A DNA stretch of 64,000 bases from Sva-07 sp963774765 (GTDB lineage Bacteria; Actinomycetota; Acidimicrobiia; Acidimicrobiales; Ilumatobacteraceae): assembly GCA_963774765.1 (NCBI GenBank), contig CAVZGP010000011.1, positions 62,001-126,000 of the forward strand. Reading direction: 5' to 3'. Numbering within the stretch: the stretch's first letter is position 1; each line of letters starts with the position of its first letter. Both the position numbers and the translations under genes were made by a program. This document shows, one piece after another, positions 36,231 to 44,363 of the stretch. The notes below the pieces were generated by a model that saw nothing but the letters and a program-made list of their open reading frames with translations, was not told the origin of the DNA and ran no database searches.

Positions 36231-37433
36231 TCAGGCGGGAGTCTCGAGCGCCTGCTCGAAGTCGGCGACGACATCGCCGGTGTCCTCGAGCCCGATCGAG
36301 ACGCGAAGCAAGCCGTCGGTGACGCCGGTGGCGACCTTCTCGTCCGGCGTCAGGCTCGCATGCGTCGAGGTCGACGGGTGGCAAACGATCGTCTCGGGGC
36401 CGCCGAGTGAGGTGGCCACGCGTGCCACGCGCAGCCGACCGAGCACCGCGGACGCCGCGGCGCGGTCGGCGACCTCGAACGACAGCACCGTGCCGTATTG
36501 GCGCAACTGCTTGGTGGCGAGCGTGTGCTGAGGGTGGTGGCTCAGGCCGGGGTAGTGCACTGCGGTGACCTCCGGATGATCGGCCAGCGTGATCGCCAGT
36601 GACCGGGCGGTGTCGTTCTGCTGACGGGTGCGAACACCGATCGTGCGTAGGCCCCGGAGCGCGTTCAACGCGTCGAACGGTGACGGCGTCGCACCGTGGA
36701 GCACCGAATAGGCCCAGACCTCGTCGAGGAGGTCGGCGTCACCGGAGATCACACCGAGGGTGGCGTCGTTGTGCCCGGCGATCCCCTTGGTGGCGGAGTG
36801 CAGCGAGATGTCGACGCCGTGCGCGAGCGGTTGCTGTCCGAGCGGCGTCGCGAACGTCGAGTCGACCACGGTGAACGGGCCTCTGATCGAGCCCAGCTCG
36901 TCGAGGTCGGCGAGTTCCAGCAACGGGTTCGACGGGGTCTCGGCGAGTACCAGCATCGTGCGGCCGGGCTCGACTGCCTCGGCGAAGGCACCGGGCGTCG
37001 CGACGTCGACGTAGGTCACGTCGATGCCCATCCGGCGACACGGGCCCTGGAGGAATGCGAGCGTTCCGGCGTAGAGCTGGCGCTGGGTGACGATGTGGCT
37101 GCCTGACGAGCAGAGCGCGAACACCGTCGATGCGATCGCACCCATTCCCGACGCGAACGCGAGCGACTCCTCGGCGCCTTCGAGCTCGGCGATTGCCTGT
37201 TCGAACGAGCGAACCGTGGGGTTCGAGTAACGCGAGTAGAAGCCGTCGTGACGCAGCGACGTGGCTCGGCGGTGGGCGTCGTCGAGGCTCTCGGACTCCC
37301 ACGTGCTCGACGCCCACAACGCTGGAGCGAGCGACATTCCGCTCGCCGCCCGGCCCGCGGTGATCGCCAGTGTCTCCGGTGCCACGTCGGCGCGCCCTTG
37401 GGTTTCGTTGGGCGACGGTGTCTCGCTCGACAT
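36231..37433 (-). CDS. Cys/Met-metabolism PLP-dependent enzyme
   Basis: A 400-residue fold-type I PLP enzyme of the cystathionine gamma-synthase family (cystathionine synthase or lyase, methionine gamma-lyase, O-acylhomoserine sulfhydrylase). The PLP lysine lies in LHSATKGIAGHNDATLG near residue 205, the phosphate-binding FASGMGAIAS near residue 90, and AETPSNPLLELADLD with the pyridine-ring aspartate in VVDSTFATPL near residue 180. The YSRYSNPTV stretch is typical. The exact reaction cannot be told from motifs. The ATG at 37433 is chosen; the longer frame overlaps the next gene. Confidence 0.88.
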   Translation of the reverse strand: MSSETPSPNETQGRADVAPETLAITAGRAASGMSLAPALWASSTWESESLDDAHRRATSLRHDGFYSRYSNPTVRSFEQAIAELEGAEESLAFASGMGAIASTVFALCSSGSHIVTQRQLYAGTLAFLQGPCRRMGIDVTYVDVATPGAFAEAVEPGRTMLVLAETPSNPLLELADLDELGSIRGPFTVVDSTFATPLGQQPLAHGVDISLHSATKGIAGHNDATLGVISGDADLLDEVWAYSVLHGATPSPFDALNALRGLRTIGVRTRQQNDTARSLAITLADHPEVTAVHYPGLSHHPQHTLATKQLRQYGTVLSFEVADRAAASAVLGRLRVARVATSLGGPETIVCHPSTSTHASLTPDEKVATGVTDGLLRVSIGLEDTGDVVADFEQALETPA

Positions 37434-37486
37434 GGCTGACGACGCTACCCGCGCAGACGCACGACGTGCCTCGCTCGTCGTGTAGG

Positions 37487-38293
37487 TCAGGTGCAGAGTT
37501 CGGCGAGGACCACGTCGTGGAGGAGACGGTTGGTGCTGATCGCTGTCTCGTGCTCGTGGGTTGGATTGCCGAAGCGGTCGGTGAGGCTGCCGCCGGCGGC
37601 CTCGACGATCGGCTTGACGGCGGCGATGTCGTACGGCGCCACGCCGACAGCGTCGACCGCGACGTCCATCGCGCCCTCGGCCACGAGCATGTGCTGCCAG
37701 AAGTCGCCGACGCCGCGCGACCGCCGAGCACGTTGTTGCAGCCTCACCAGCGCATCGGTCAGGCCCAGCGCATCCCAGCCGTGGTTGTGGGTGATGCTCA
37801 CCTGAGCCTCGGCCAGATCGTCGACGGTCGACACCACGATCGGCCGCTCGTCGCCGAACACGCTCATCGTGGCCCCGAGGCCGAGCCCTCCCCACCACCG
37901 GCGCCCGAGTGCAGGCGCAGAGACGACGCCCATCACGGCGCCGCGCTCGACGTGTGTGAGCGCGATCAACGTCGCCCAGATCGGGATGCCGCGCACGAAC
38001 CCCGAGGTGCCGTCGATCGGGTCGATCACCCACCGCCACGGCGACTGCTCGTCGCCGGCCAGGCCGTGCTCCTCACCGAAGGCACCGTAGCCCGGCCGCT
38101 CGCGCACCAGTTGCTCGACGATCATCGTCTCCGCTCGACGGTCGATCTCGGTGACCTCGGTCTGGTTGCGTTTCCAGTCGATCGTGAAGTCGGCTTCGTG
38201 GAAGTGCGGCAACGTGAACGTGTCGACCAGATCGGCGACGTCGAGTGCGAGGGCCAGGTCGTGCGACAGGTCGAGTTCCTCGAGGTCCTTCAC
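37487..38293 (-). CDS. hisN: Inositol monophosphatase family protein, probable histidinol-phosphatase
   Basis: About 268 residues of the inositol monophosphatase fold. Metal sites are visible in GEEHG near residue 70, WVIDPIDGTSGFVRGIPIWATLIAL near residue 85-110 and YDIAAVKPIVEAAGG near residue 215. The VRGIPIWATLIAL segment resembles HisN, the IMPase-type histidinol-phosphatase that completes histidine synthesis, so I lean to that; inositol or fructose bisphosphatase activity cannot be excluded. A strong AGGAGG precedes the GTG at 38293. The start overlaps the stop of the second enoyl-CoA hydratase by four bases. Confidence 0.86.
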   Translation of the reverse strand: MKDLEELDLSHDLALALDVADLVDTFTLPHFHEADFTIDWKRNQTEVTEIDRRAETMIVEQLVRERPGYGAFGEEHGLAGDEQSPWRWVIDPIDGTSGFVRGIPIWATLIALTHVERGAVMGVVSAPALGRRWWGGLGLGATMSVFGDERPIVVSTVDDLAEAQVSITHNHGWDALGLTDALVRLQQRARRSRGVGDFWQHMLVAEGAMDVAVDAVGVAPYDIAAVKPIVEAAGGSLTDRFGNPTHEHETAISTNRLLHDVVLAELCT

Positions 38294-39129
38294 GAGTTGC
38301 CTCCTGCGTCGCGTGGCGACGTCGCATGGAAGTCGGGTCGCCGCTTCTCCTGCAGCGCCGCCAGGCCCTCGGCGGCGTCCGGGCCGAGGAAGTTGAGCAT
38401 CTCGTAGGCCAGCGACGCCTCGAAGTTCGGCAGCGCCTGGCGCAACCAGTGGTTGAGTGCCCGCTTGGTCATCCGCGTGGCGTCGACGGGTCCGGCGGCG
38501 AGCTTCTCCGCCACTCCCATCGCCGTCGACAGCACCTGGTCGGCGGGCACAGCCTTCGACACCAGGCCGATCCGTTCGGCCTCGCGACCATCGAGGAAGT
38601 CGGCGGTCAACAGGTAGTACTTCGCCTTCGCCATGCCGCACAGCAGTGGCCAGATCGCCACCGCATGATCGCCGCCGGCGACGCCGAGTCGGATGTGGCC
38701 ATCGGTGAGCTTGGCGTCCTCGTTGATGATGCTCACGTCGGCCATCAGGGCGACCGCGAGACCAGCGCCGACGGCGACGCCGTTGATCGCCGACACGATC
38801 GGCGTGTCGCAGTCGATCATCGTGCGCACGATGTCGCCGGCCTCGCGCATCACCCGGATCGTCTGGGCGTAGTCGCCCACCTGCTCGGCGATCCAGTCGA
38901 GGTCACCTCCGGCGGAGAACGCCGTGCCGGCGCCGGTGACGACAACCGCCCGAACCGTCGGGTCGTCGTCGATCGTGCGGAACACTCGCGACAGCTGGAG
39001 GTGCATGTCGGGTCCGGTCGCGTTGAGGCGCTCGGGGTCGTCGAGCGTGATCAGCAGGACGCCGTCGCTCGGCCGCTCGAATCGAAGGTGGGTGTAGGCA
39101 GCGTAGAGATCATCGGTCGGAGGCACCAC
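38290..39129 (-). CDS. Enoyl-CoA hydratase/isomerase family protein (second of two)
   Basis: A 279-residue crotonase-fold protein. Oxyanion-hole segments are visible as GAGTAFSAGGDLDWI near residue 68 and INGVAVGAGLAVALMADVSI near residue 115, followed by DGHIRLGVAGGDHA. The segment around residue 140 lacks the second catalytic glutamate found in hydratases, so an isomerase or other crotonase reaction is possible. The start is the GTG at 39129. It precedes and overlaps the hisN-type gene. A GC-rich palindrome pair lies 14 bases upstream, just as for the other crotonase gene. Confidence 0.87.
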   Translation of the reverse strand: MVPPTDDLYAAYTHLRFERPSDGVLLITLDDPERLNATGPDMHLQLSRVFRTIDDDPTVRAVVVTGAGTAFSAGGDLDWIAEQVGDYAQTIRVMREAGDIVRTMIDCDTPIVSAINGVAVGAGLAVALMADVSIINEDAKLTDGHIRLGVAGGDHAVAIWPLLCGMAKAKYYLLTADFLDGREAERIGLVSKAVPADQVLSTAMGVAEKLAAGPVDATRMTKRALNHWLRQALPNFEASLAYEMLNFLGPDAAEGLAALQEKRRPDFHATSPRDAGGNS

Positions 39130-39142
39130 GCTGCGATCTTAC

Positions 39143-39207
39143 GGTCCTCCCTGGCCCCGTCCCCGGGAGGACCCAGGGTCCGCCCCGGCCCCGTCCCCGG
39201 GAGGACC
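39143..39207. repeat. GGTCCTCC...GGAGGACC element pair upstream of enoyl-CoA hydratase
   Basis: Two copies (39143-39173 and 39177-39207) start GGTCC(T/G)CCC and end GGGAGGACC, separated by three bases. They match the pair at 17107-17171 and end 23 bases before the end of the dxs gene. Confidence 0.8.
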
Positions 39208-39229
39208 GAACCGGCGCTCGCGACCTCAC

Positions 39230-41163
39230 TCAGCGATTTCGAACGAGCGCGACGACGCTGTCGGCGTCGAGACCGAAGCGCAACAAGATCGCGTCGGACT
39301 TCGGGTCGTGCGGGATGAACTTGGTCGGCAGGCCCAACACCTCGACGTGCGTCGACTGGTCGATCGCGCAGATCGCGTCAGCGATCGACATCCCGATCCC
39401 GCCGTCGCGCACCCCGTCCTCGATCGTGATCACGCGATCGTGGGCTGCGGCATCGGCGACCATCGCCGGGTCGAGCGGGGCACAGCACCGGGCATCCCAG
39501 ACGGTCACGTGGACGCCACCTTCGGCCAATGTCGCGGCAGCCTTCTCGGCAACCTCGAGCATCTTGCCCACGGCGATGATGCACGTGCCCGAACCGTCGA
39601 TCGCCTTGCGGGCCGACAGACCCGAACCGACCTCGTGTTCGCTCACCTGGCGCGCCGCGCCACGCGGGATAACGGATCACGATCGGCCCGGCATCGACCA
39701 GCGTCACGGCGTCGTGCATCATCTGCGCGAGTTCCTGGGCGCTCGACGGTGCGAGGACACGCATGCCCGGCACCTTCGACAACAGCGCCATGTCGTACAC
39801 ACCGTGATGGCTTGCGCCGTCCGGACCGGTGACGCCGGCGCGGTCGAGGCAGAAGATCACCGGCAGCCGGTGCAGCGCCACGTCGTACACGACCTGGTCC
39901 CACGCCCGATTGAGGAACGTCGAGTAGACCGCGACGATCGGCCGCAAGCCGCCCATCGCCATGCCGGCGGCGCCGGTGACCGCGTGCTGTTCGGCGATCC
40001 CGACGTCGAAGAAGCGGTCGGGGAAGCGTTCCTGAAACGGCAGCAGTCCGGTCGGGCCTGGCATCGCGGCGGTGATCGCCACGATGCGGCTGTCCGCCTC
40101 GGCCTCCTTGAGGATCGCTTCGGCGAACGACTGCGTGTATCCGGTCGACACCGCCTTGGGCGGCCCGACGAGCGGATCGAACACCGGGGCATCGTGGAGA
40201 TGCTTCTCGTCGTCGTCCTCGGCGGGGGAGTAGCCCCGGCCCTTCTGCGTGAGGACGTGCACGAGGATCGGTCCGTCGGCCGACAGTTCGATCGCGTTGT
40301 GGAGCGCATGCTCCATCTCCTCGATGTTGTGCCCGTCGAACGGGCCGACGTAGCGCACGCCCAACGCCTCGAAGAACGACGGCGGCTGGAGGAACTCGCG
40401 CACGCCGGCCTTGAACGCGTCCATCGCCGATCCGGCCTGGTTGCCGACCACCGGGAGATGCCCCAGGAACTCCTCGAGGCGCCGCTGGCGACGCACGTAC
40501 ACCGGGTTGGTGCGGATGTCGGTGAGCGCGTGCGACAGCTTGTCGGTGACGCGGTCGGTGACGCTCGGATGGTCTGGCCTGCTCGTCTCGGCTCTGAGCG
40601 CTCGCCGAGAGCATCGAGACCGTCGGCGCATACGAACGGCCGTTGTCGTTCAGGATGATGATGACCTGTTTGTCGCCGTGGCCGATGTTGTTGATCGCCT
40701 CGTAGGCCATCCCACCGGTCAGCGAGCCGTCGCCGATGACCGCAACGATGTGGCGGTGAGGGTCGGTTCCAAGGTCGCGGGCCACCGCCATGCCGTACGC
40801 ATACGACAGCACCGTCGACGCGTGGCTGTTCTCGATGTAGTCGTGTTCCGATTCCTCGCGGCTGGGATAGCCGGACAGCCCGCCCTGCTGACGCAGGTGC
40901 TCGAACTGCTTCTGGCGGCCGGTGACGATCTTGTGGATGTAGGCCTGGTGCCCGGTGTCCCAGAGGATCGCGTCGGTCGGCGATTCGAACACCCGGTGCA
41001 CCGCGAGCGTGAGTTCGACGGCGCCGAGATTCGAGCCGAGGTGGCCCCCGGTGTCCGACACCGCCGACACCACGAAGTCGCGGATCTCGCCGGCGAGGTC
41101 GCGGAGTTCGTCGTACGACAGGTCCCGCAGATCAGCGGGTTGGCGGACTCGCTCCAGATACAT
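39230..41163 (-). CDS. dxs: 1-deoxy-D-xylulose-5-phosphate synthase, interrupted by two frameshifts
   Basis: Three minus-strand frames together encode a complete DXS, the thiamine-diphosphate enzyme opening the MEP isoprenoid pathway. The N-terminal piece (41163 to about 40600) has the TPP-binding HLGSNLGAVE and VIGDGSLTGGMAYE...NDNGRSYAPT. The middle piece (about 40610 to 39655) has YVGPFDGHNIEEM, FDVGIAEQHAVTGAAG and DRAGVTGPDGASHHGVYD. The C-terminal piece (ending 39230) has the VIT IEDG strand and LGLPTKFIPHD. The joins lie near 40600-40615 and 39655-39675. Removing one base at each gives 1932 bases, a 643-residue protein of normal length. At the second join, removing one G restores RYPRGAARQVSEHEVGSG. 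Either sequence errors or real mutations explain this. Confidence 0.85.
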
Positions 41164-41224
41164 GCGACTGCGACGCTATCTCCACTGCCGCGTCGGTGCG
41201 TGACGGGCCCGTACAGTCGATGCC

Positions 41225-42019
41225 ATGACGCTTCCCGCTGGATCCCCGTTCGACCTCACCGGCCACGTGGCGTTGGTGACTGGAGGCAACGGTGGCATCG
41301 GACTCGGGATGGCCGATGCGTTGGCCGCGCACGGCGCTGACGTCGCCATCTGGGGGACGAACCCGGACAAGAACGACACAGCCGTCGAGCAGCTCGGGCG
41401 CCACGACGTCGAGTTGTTGTCGATCGTGTGCGACGTCGGTGACGAAGATGCCGTGGTGCAGGCAATGGCCGACACGATCGCCGAACTCGGGCGCGTCGAC
41501 TCGTGTTTCGTGAACGCCGGAATCGGTGGGCAGGCGCCGAGCTTCGTGGGAATGACGTCGGATGAGTGGAGGCGCGTGATGCGGGTCAACCTCGATGGTG
41601 CCTTCTTCACCGCACGGGAAGCCGCGAAGCACATGGTGTCGCGCCACGGTGAGGGTGACGAGTCCGGTGGCTCGATCGTCTTCACCACCTCCGGCTCGGC
41701 GTTCTTCGGCCAGCAGTCGGGCCAGCACTACGGCGCGTCGAAGGCGGGCGTGAACTCGATGATGAAGGCAATCGCGGTGCAGCACGCTCGCCACGGAGTC
41801 CGCTGCAACTCCGTGCTGCCCGGCTGGATCGAGACCGACATGACTGCCGGTGCGTTCGGCTGGGACAAGTTCGTGTCGAACGTGCTGCCACGCGTGCCGA
41901 TGCGTCGCTGGGGCACCGCCGACGACTTCGGCGGTCTCGCCGTCTACCTCGCCAGCCGGGCGTCGAGCTACCACACAGGCGACGTGATCACGATCGACGG
42001 CGGCTACCACTCCTTCTGA
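41225..42019 (+). CDS. Short-chain dehydrogenase/reductase
   Basis: A 264-residue classical SDR. The NAD(P)-binding TGxxxGxG is seen in TGGNGGIGLGMADAL near residue 20, the NAG motif in VNAGIGGQ near residue 95, and the catalytic Tyr-Lys pair in YGASKAGVNSMMKA near residue 170, with the serine in FTTSGSAFFG about 14 residues earlier. The C-terminal PGWIETDMTAG and RRWGTADDFGGLAVYLAS are typical of the 3-oxoacyl-reductase-like subgroup. The substrate is unknown. It diverges from dxs. Confidence 0.9.
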   Translation: MTLPAGSPFDLTGHVALVTGGNGGIGLGMADALAAHGADVAIWGTNPDKNDTAVEQLGRHDVELLSIVCDVGDEDAVVQAMADTIAELGRVDSCFVNAGIGGQAPSFVGMTSDEWRRVMRVNLDGAFFTAREAAKHMVSRHGEGDESGGSIVFTTSGSAFFGQQSGQHYGASKAGVNSMMKAIAVQHARHGVRCNSVLPGWIETDMTAGAFGWDKFVSNVLPRVPMRRWGTADDFGGLAVYLASRASSYHTGDVITIDGGYHSF

Positions 42020-42065
42020 CGCGACGCGGACCCCACGCGACGCGGTCCGACGCCGACCCGCGGCA

Positions 42066-42113
42066 TTTCCCTGCGGAACACGCTCCGAATCCGGGACCCA
42101 TTCCGCAGGGAAT
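42066..42113. repeat. TTCC...GGAA inverted repeat of the ATTCCGC family
   Basis: Arms TTCCCTGCGGAA (42067-42078) and TTCCGCAGGGAA (42101-42112) are perfect inverted repeats around a 22-base spacer with CCGGGACCC. The reverse complement aligns with the element at 42755-42802. It may stop SDR transcription, but there is no T tract. Confidence 0.7.
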
Positions 42114-42188
42114 CGGTCTCAGCGATCGGCCCCCTGGCGATCCGGAGCGTGGACGGCAAGGCACGGCGCTACCGTGGAATTCGGACAA

Positions 42189-42656
42189 ATGTGTGACTAT
42201 TGCGACTGCCGGTCGATCCCCGAAATCGCGGCGCTCTCGCTCGACCACGAGCGCGTGATGTCGATCGTGGCGCAGCTTCGTCACCTGATCGCGACGCAAG
42301 CAACACAGCGGCGGCGCGAGGAGATCGACCGACTGCTCGACGCGTTGCAGGCCGACCTCGAGTTGCACACTCGCCGCGAGGAGGTGGGCGTCTACAGCGT
42401 GTTCCGCGAAGTCGGTCTCGACTTCGACTACCCGAAGCGATTCGTGGACGACCATGCGGACATCAGGGCGCTGCTCGCGCGAGCGTTGGGCGATACTGCC
42501 GTGGTCGGTGAGCTGCTGGAGCGCCTCGATCGTCATGTTCTCGAAGAGGAGAGCGATGTGTTCCCCGCTGCCCGACAGCTCTTTTCGGGGGCGGACTGGG
42601 CCGAGGTCGAACGACGCCTCGTTGTCGCACGATGCGTTGCGATCCCGCCGGGCTGA
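42189..42656 (+). CDS. Hemerythrin-domain protein
   Basis: About 155 residues beginning MCDYCDCRSIPEIAALS, with a hemerythrin HHE-type four-helix bundle after it. Candidate di-iron ligands are H in LSLDHERV, H and E in ELHTRREEVGVYSVFREV, H in VDDHADIRALL and H/EE in DRHVLEEESDVFPA, matching the H...HxxxE...H...HxxxE/D layout. The cysteine-rich N-terminus may bind metal. Such proteins sense or buffer oxygen, NO or iron. A GTG at 42174 is an alternative start. The neighbours on both sides are unrelated. Confidence 0.83.
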   Translation: MCDYCDCRSIPEIAALSLDHERVMSIVAQLRHLIATQATQRRREEIDRLLDALQADLELHTRREEVGVYSVFREVGLDFDYPKRFVDDHADIRALLARALGDTAVVGELLERLDRHVLEEESDVFPAARQLFSGADWAEVERRLVVARCVAIPPG

Positions 42657-42754
42657 CCAACGCCAGCGACATCAACACGGAGACGGATCCCGACAGCCGG
42701 CGCTCTCACGTTGCGGCCATCGCGACCGGTGGCGTCCAGACCGTGCCGCACACG

Positions 42755-42802
42755 ATTCCGTACGGAATGGATCCCGGAAAGCGGAACTCAGTCCGTACGG
42801 AA
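42755..42802. repeat. TTCCGTACGGAA element of the ATTCCGC family
   Basis: ATTCCGTACGGAAT (42755-42768) and CCGTACGGAA (about 42793-42802) flank a spacer with GGATCCCGGA. Aligned to the reverse complement of 42066-42113, the spacer is conserved and the arms differ together. The 208-base gap between the hemerythrin gene and 42865 has no gene I would support. Confidence 0.65.
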
Positions 42803-42864
42803 GTCCTCGGCCAACATGGCACGATCGCCGCCCACAACCTGACGAGGCTCGACTGCGCCGTGGG

Positions 42865-43494
42865 TCAGGCCATTCGGGTCGCGAGCGTGCGATGACCTGA
42901 GCCGGGCACGAAGAGGTCGCCCGCCGCCGACAGCTTGTTGATGTAGTCGGCATCGCCGTTGGTGGCCGTGGCGGATGCGTCGATTGCGGCGGCGTCGGCC
43001 CCGATCCCGATCCACGTCAACTGGCCGAAGGCGCCGTACTCCTGCATCAGCAGAGCGACCGGCATGCCGGACAGTGACGTGACGTGCTGGGCGACGTCGA
43101 TCCCCCAACCGACCGCCTCCGCGTATTTGCCGTTGGCGACGACCGCGTTCGTGACGACGGCCATCGAGCCGACGGGCGGCGGATCACCGAGCTCGCCGTG
43201 GAGCGGTGTCGCCAACGAGTCCTCGGGAGCACCGACCATGATGGTTGCACCCTTGGCGAGTTTCGCCTGGTAGCCGGCATCACCGGCGAGCGGAGCGGCT
43301 TTCGCCAAGAGGTCGGCGATGCCGTCGACCCGCATGGTGAACGCGATTGCTCCGACCGGTGCCCCGAAGCTGACGGCCCAGAGCGCGACTTCGGTTCCCA
43401 TCGTCGCGGAGGCGGCAGCAGCCATCTCGGAGGCCCAGGTCGAAGCCTCGGCCTCCGGTCCGCCCGTCATCAGCTGGCGTGTGAAGAGTTGCAT
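42865..43494 (-). CDS. Hypothetical protein with two duplicated alpha/beta domains
   Basis: A 209-residue protein made of two similar halves of about 85 residues. Both contain a predicted helix, a strand with VALW...FGA (first half) or VALLM..YGAFG (second half), and a GDA-Y-KL pattern: GDAGYQAKLAKG and GDADYINKLSAAG. This resembles a duplicated dimeric alpha-beta barrel (NIPSNAP/Dabb-like), but I do not recognise the family and no function follows. GGGGA precedes the ATG at 43494, better than the TTG at 43506. It lies between the hemerythrin and DoxX genes. Confidence 0.75.
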   Translation of the reverse strand: MQLFTRQLMTGGPEAEASTWASEMAAAASATMGTEVALWAVSFGAPVGAIAFTMRVDGIADLLAKAAPLAGDAGYQAKLAKGATIMVGAPEDSLATPLHGELGDPPPVGSMAVVTNAVVANGKYAEAVGWGIDVAQHVTSLSGMPVALLMQEYGAFGQLTWIGIGADAAAIDASATATNGDADYINKLSAAGDLFVPGSGHRTLATRMA

Positions 43495-43640
43495 GTTGAT
43501 CCCCAATTCGTGTCATGACCCGCCCGTGACGGGTCCCCCATTGGCCGCATCGGATGCGAAACGGCGATATTCACAATCGCGCGAAGTCAGCGCGTTGTCG
43601 AATTTTCTTGGGACGTGACCCATCGAGGATTCGGGCTGGG

Positions 43641-44234
43641 CTACTTCGCCCAACTCATGAACGGCATGGTCCTGACCATCCAGTTCTGCAGGGCGAACCG
43701 GCCGGGGCCGACAGTCGCGATGCCGAGCAGCACCACCATCTCCACGACGTGGCTCGAGTTGATCGGGTTCTGCTCGGGCCAGACGTCGGCCGCGAGGAAC
43801 ATGAACAGCATCAGGATCGCACCGCCGATGCCGGCGATCCGGGTTGCGACACCCAACATCAGCGCCACCCCGAGCAGGAGCAGCGCCACCATGAACCCGA
43901 CATCGGCGAAGTTGATCGAGTCGGGCGCCGATGGAGCCATCCAGTCGAACAGGAACCCCGTGTGGCTGGCCTCAGTGCCGAAGTTCAAGAACCCGTAGGT
44001 CGGCGAGCCGCCCTTGATCATCGCGGCGTCACACAGGTAGTCGATGCTCGACGCCGCCGTGCCCTCTGGCCCGAAGCCGCGACACGTCGAGAACCCGAGC
44101 CCGAACATCTTGTCGAGGAAGGCCCACAGGAACGACCACCCGAGCAGGAGTCGCAGCACGGTCCACGCCCACATCCCCTTGGTCTGGTCGTCGGTCGCGA
44201 ATTGTTCGTCGAGTCTTTCCAGTGTTGCGCTCAT
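43641..44234 (-). CDS. DoxX family membrane protein
   Basis: About 197 residues with four membrane helices, including VLRLLLGWSFLWAFLDKMFGLGF at the N-terminus and VALLLLGVALMLGVATRIAGIGGAILMLFMFLAADVWP and VVEMVVLLGIATVGPGRF near the C-terminus. This matches the DoxX/TQO small-subunit-like family. In archaea DoxD/DoxA form thiosulfate:quinone oxidoreductase; most bacterial DoxX proteins are of unknown function. The large loop between helices 1 and 2 (STCRGFGPEG...CDAAMIKGG) carries two cysteines. The ATG at 44234 is chosen. It diverges from argS. Confidence 0.85.
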   Translation of the reverse strand: MSATLERLDEQFATDDQTKGMWAWTVLRLLLGWSFLWAFLDKMFGLGFSTCRGFGPEGTAASSIDYLCDAAMIKGGSPTYGFLNFGTEASHTGFLFDWMAPSAPDSINFADVGFMVALLLLGVALMLGVATRIAGIGGAILMLFMFLAADVWPEQNPINSSHVVEMVVLLGIATVGPGRFALQNWMVRTMPFMSWAK

Positions 44235-44363
44235 CAGATCTCCAATCTGTTTGTTGTCCCCGCTGTCGATCTTGTCGTTGTTCCGTTGCGAGTGCAAGCG
44301 ATGGAGTCCAAGGTGGGAAGGTCCTGTGAGTCGGCGCTCCGCGTCCGGCACAATGGTGCGACC

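Noticed and set aside
42632..42895. Small plus-strand open frame covering the 42755 repeat
   Set aside because: It reads through the palindromic element and overlaps the next gene; composition shows no coding pattern.
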